This document shows, piece after piece, positions 61,175-64,000 of a DNA stretch of 64,000 nucleotides. Both the position numbers and the translations under genes were made by a program. Below the pieces are notes generated by a model, which saw only the letters and a list, made by a program, of their open reading frames with translations, did not search any database and had not been told where the DNA came from. Origin of the DNA: Rhodospirillales bacterium BBD 1991-14 (GTDB taxonomy: Bacteria > Pseudomonadota > Alphaproteobacteria > Kiloniellales > Kiloniellaceae); the NCBI GenBank assembly GCA_001657395.1, contig LYSY01000001.1, forward strand, positions 620,001-684,000. Reading direction: 5' to 3'. How positions within the stretch are numbered: position 1 is the stretch's first letter; the number at the start of each line of letters is the position of its first letter.

Positions 61175-64000
61175 ATGACGCAAGGCACCAGCGGTGACGA
61201 TACTCTGTTGGGAGACAATGGCCCGAACCTGATCTATGGCGGCGATGGGAACGATCTGATCATTGGTGACAGCGGGCCTGACACACTCTTCGGCGATGCG
61301 GGCGACGACACGCTCGTAGGCGGGCCCGGCGACGACACGTTGAACGGTGGCGCCGGCAACGATGTCTTCAGCTACTCGAGCGTCAGCAACGGCGTCGACA
61401 GCGTCATCGGCGGCGATGGTGTCGACGTGATCCGTGGCGGTGCCGGCGATGACGTGATCCGCCTTACCGGGCTCAATGCAGCCAACGGCATCGAGTCGGT
61501 GGACGGCGGGCTCGGTGTGAACGCGATCTGGGGCAGAAACAGCGCCGCGAGTGGCGACCTGTTCGACTTCAGCGCCATCGCTCTGGCCAACATCGGCGAG
61601 GTCAACGGCCGCGCCGGCGACGACACGATCATCGGCACGGCAGCCGCCGACACCATCAGCGGCGGCGCTGACGATGATGTGCTGAGCGGCGGCGCCGGCG
61701 ACGATGTTTTCACTTACTCCTCAAGCATCAACAACGGGTTCGACAGCGTCGACGGCGGCGCCGGCTTCGACGCTCTCCTCGGCGACGGCGGCGATGTCGT
61801 CATCCGCCTGTCCAGCTTCAGCGCAGCCAACAGTGTCGAGTCGATTGATGGCGGCCTCGGCGTGAACGCGATCTGGGGCAGAAACAGTGCCGCGAGTGGC
61901 GATCTGCTTGACTTCAGTTCGACCACCATCACCAACATCGGCGGCATCGAGGGCCGTGCGGGCGACGACACGATCATAGGCACGGCGGCCGCCGATACGA
62001 TCAGCGGCGGGGCGCACAACGATGTGCTGAGCGGCGGCGCCGGTGCAGATGTCTTGCAGGGTGGTAGCGGCAACGATCTGCTGTACGGCGAACTGGATGA
62101 CGACAGCCTTGCCGGGGATGCCGGCAACGACACCCTTTATGGAGGGGCCGGTAACGATACGGCCGTTTTCAGCGGCGACCGGGCCGACTATCAGGTCACC
62201 GACCTGGGTGGGGGCGCGATAGAAGTCACCGACCTGCGGGTCGGCAGTCCCGATGACACTGACATTCTCTTCGATGTGGAGAATCTGCAGTTTGCCGACG
62301 GCACGGTCACCGCGGAGGAAGCCCTGTCGCCGGACGCGGTCGAGGGCGCCCATCTTCTGAAGGTTCTGGCGGACGGTTCGGTTTCCGGGGATCTGGACAC
62401 GGTGACGGTCGCGGTGAGCCTGGTCACCGACGTGGCCCACGGCGCCCTCACCCTCAACGCCGACGGCACCTACAGCTACACGCCGACCATCGGCTTCACC
62501 GGCGTCGACAGCTTCGTCTATCTCGACGACGGGGTCGAGCGGACGGTGCGCATCGAGGTCGGACTGGCCGGCACGGGCCCGGCGCAGCTGGTGAACAACC
62601 TGACCGGCGAGGCGGAGTCCTCGGCCGACCTGATTGCGCTGTCCGGCGGCGGCTATCTGGTCACCTGGGTGGTCTCGAGCAGTGCCGCCAACCAGGGCGT
62701 CTTTGCCCAGCGTTTCGACGCCCAGGGCAACGAGGTCGGCGCTGAGATCTTCATTCCCAAGCCTGGGAACCCCAACGTCTCAGCCTTCAACCCGACGGCC
62801 ACCGAACTGGCCGATGGCACCTTCGTGCTGCTCTGGCAGTTCGGCAATGCCAACGACCCGGGCCTGCGGGCCCTGCGCTACGCGGCCGACGGTACACAGC
62901 TCAGCGTCAGCGAGGTGGACATCGACGGCGGGCCGCGCGGCGAGCGCTCGCCGGAGATCACGGCGCTGGACGACGGCGGCTACGCGGTGGTCTGGGACCG
63001 CAATCAGGACTTCGACGACATCCTGGTGCGGAGCTTCGATGCGGACGGGACACCGCGGACGGTGGCGTTGTCGCTGGATGCCGGGGGGAACAATTCTGTT
63101 CCGGTGATCGAGACCCTGCCGGGCGGCGAGTTCCTGGTGGTCTGGGTGGCCAACAGCGGGTCCGATGTGGTGGCGCAGCGTTTCGATGCGGCGACGGGCA
63201 CGGCGATTGCCGGCGGCGACAGTGTGCTGGCGACGGCGGCGGTCGGCCAGGCGATCGGCACGGTGGATGTCGCCTTCCTGGCCAGCGACAACTACGTGGT
63301 GACCTGGTCGGAGAGCAATGCGGACGGCGACGGCTTCGGGCTGCTGATGCGGGCTTTCAACCCGGACGGCACGCCGCTGGGCGCGGCCTCAGCGGTGAAC
63401 ACGAACCAGACGGGCGACCAGCTCACCCCCTCGGTGACCGAACTGCCCGGCAGCGGCGGAAACTTCCTGGTGACCTGGGTGTCCAGCGTCGGTGTGCTGG
63501 GCAGCGAGATCCGGGCGCAGGCCTTCACCGACCACGGCACGCCCCTGGGCGACGAGTTCCTGGTCTCGGTGGGGCTCGGCGGCGACCAGACCGATCCCGA
63601 GGTGGCGGTTCTGGAGGACGGCCGTCTGGCCTTCAGCTGGAGCGGCCCGGACGACACCGGCGACGGGATCTACACCCGCATCGTCTCGCTGGGCACTGAC
63701 CTGCACGACAACCTGCAGGGCGACGGCCAGGCCGACTACCTGCTGGGCTTCGGCGGGGCGGACGTGCTCACCGGCAACGACGGCGATGACGTTCTGGTCG
63801 GCGGCGCCGGCAACGACAGCCTGACCGGCGGCCTCGGTGAAGACACAGCGGTGTTCAGCGGCAACTTCGCCGACTACCTGATCACCGACCTGGGCGGCGG
63901 CAGCTACGAAGTCATGGACCTGCGCACCGGCAGTCCGGACGGCACCGACCTGCTGGTCGGTGTCGAGGCTCTGCAGTTTGCCGACCAGCTGGTCGACCTG
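61175..64000 (+). CDS. Large RTX/VCBS-type secreted protein, partial
   Basis: An open frame of 942 codons that continues past the window. It begins directly with RTX nonapeptides (GTSGDDTLLGDNGPNLIYGGDGNDLIIGD...), the calcium-binding GGxGxDxUx repeats, in two blocks and again near the end. Between lie a VCBS/cadherin-like domain (GALTLNADGTYSYTPTIGFTGVDSFVYLDDG) and a stretch of several repeats of the type EIFIP...ELADGTFVLLWQF (beta-propeller or Ig-like, about 450 residues). No N-terminal signal peptide is seen, as expected for type I secretion by a C-terminal signal, which is outside the window. GGAGG precedes the ATG. Likely an adhesin or S-layer-like surface protein. Confidence 0.9.
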   Translation, partial: MTQGTSGDDTLLGDNGPNLIYGGDGNDLIIGDSGPDTLFGDAGDDTLVGGPGDDTLNGGAGNDVFSYSSVSNGVDSVIGGDGVDVIRGGAGDDVIRLTGLNAANGIESVDGGLGVNAIWGRNSAASGDLFDFSAIALANIGEVNGRAGDDTIIGTAAADTISGGADDDVLSGGAGDDVFTYSSSINNGFDSVDGGAGFDALLGDGGDVVIRLSSFSAANSVESIDGGLGVNAIWGRNSAASGDLLDFSSTTITNIGGIEGRAGDDTIIGTAAADTISGGAHNDVLSGGAGADVLQGGSGNDLLYGELDDDSLAGDAGNDTLYGGAGNDTAVFSGDRADYQVTDLGGGAIEVTDLRVGSPDDTDILFDVENLQFADGTVTAEEALSPDAVEGAHLLKVLADGSVSGDLDTVTVAVSLVTDVAHGALTLNADGTYSYTPTIGFTGVDSFVYLDDGVERTVRIEVGLAGTGPAQLVNNLTGEAESSADLIALSGGGYLVTWVVSSSAANQGVFAQRFDAQGNEVGAEIFIPKPGNPNVSAFNPTATELADGTFVLLWQFGNANDPGLRALRYAADGTQLSVSEVDIDGGPRGERSPEITALDDGGYAVVWDRNQDFDDILVRSFDADGTPRTVALSLDAGGNNSVPVIETLPGGEFLVVWVANSGSDVVAQRFDAATGTAIAGGDSVLATAAVGQAIGTVDVAFLASDNYVVTWSESNADGDGFGLLMRAFNPDGTPLGAASAVNTNQTGDQLTPSVTELPGSGGNFLVTWVSSVGVLGSEIRAQAFTDHGTPLGDEFLVSVGLGGDQTDPEVAVLEDGRLAFSWSGPDDTGDGIYTRIVSLGTDLHDNLQGDGQADYLLGFGGADVLTGNDGDDVLVGGAGNDSLTGGLGEDTAVFSGNFADYLITDLGGGSYEVMDLRTGSPDGTDLLVGVEALQFADQLVDL
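61352..62038 (+). repeat. Internal tandem duplication in the RTX gene
   Basis: Copy 1 (about 61352-61693) and copy 2 (about 61694-62038) encode a similar unit of 114-115 residues. The segment around VNAIWGRNSAASGD is nearly identical in DNA in the two copies (61517 and 61862, 345 bases apart). This is a recent in-frame duplication with partial divergence in the flanks. Confidence 0.85.

Noticed and set aside
61352-62038. Repeats at the RTX gene as a CRISPR array
   Set aside because: The repeat is a 345-base in-frame coding duplication, not short repeats with spacers.

Overview
The window is GC-rich DNA carrying about 58 protein genes and one tRNA. It looks like a chromosomal segment of an alphaproteobacterium, probably of the Rhodospirillales/Kiloniellales type. 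Pointers are the smo-type polyol operon, DUF1127 and PAS_5 proteins, Irr/PerR-style boxes in front of katG, and the run dacC-tmk-holB-metG-tatD-MBL hydrolase. The genus assignment is inference. I see no transposase, integrase, CRISPR array, rRNA or replication origin.

Layout. (1) 1-9985: two adjacent polyol/sugar ABC systems, each with a divergent SorC-family regulator. The left one is cut by the window edge. The right one is a complete sorbitol/mannitol-type operon (binding protein, two permeases, ATPase, SmoS-like dehydrogenase, second SDR). It has a strong intercistronic hairpin behind the binding-protein gene and operator-like dyads on the promoter. (2) 10066-15555: a small surface-polysaccharide set (two GT2 enzymes, one GT4, one flippase). 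(3) 15735-24541: polyphosphate:AMP phosphotransferase, a four-rhodanese protein paired with a cysteine-dioxygenase-like enzyme, a LysR/carboxymuconolactone-decarboxylase pair, a small beta-barrel protein, and katG behind twin Fur-family boxes. (4) 24740-43005: an accessory catabolic and stress region of short regulator-enzyme modules: TetR/amine oxidase, ALDH/Fe-ADH, TetR/RidA/MDR, XRE/cupin, WYL/RidA/VOC, a Tat-type thioredoxin-fold protein, a BASS transporter, tRNA-Ser(UGA), isochorismatase, AdhP-type ADH, and a type III PKS with an ICMT-type methyltransferase. (5) 43265-53390: a cell-wall and housekeeping block (MltB, RlpA, DacC, Tmk, HolB, MetG, TatD, PhnP-like hydrolase). (6) 53434-60881: an orphan peptide-binding protein, GNAT, DUF1127, two small secreted CARDB-like proteins around gph, a PAS_5 protein and mazG. 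(7) 61175-64000: the start of a large RTX/VCBS secreted protein that runs off the right edge.

How the genes work together. Most enzyme modules are local: a regulator faces its target across a short intergenic region holding a visible palindrome. Examples are the TetR at 26251 with the amine oxidase, the TetR at 32815 with RidA, the WYL regulator with RidA/VOC, and XRE with the cupins. The most unusual things are an 11-bp-arm hairpin that buries the Shine-Dalgarno of a secreted protein (57073-57120), a cupin whose first codons look like those of an epimerase (36556), a compact type III PKS plus methyltransferase operon, a rhodanese array with one usable cysteine out of four, a possible small RNA at 43771-43850, and similar operator dyads at two unrelated promoters. 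None of these is proven here to be a new system.
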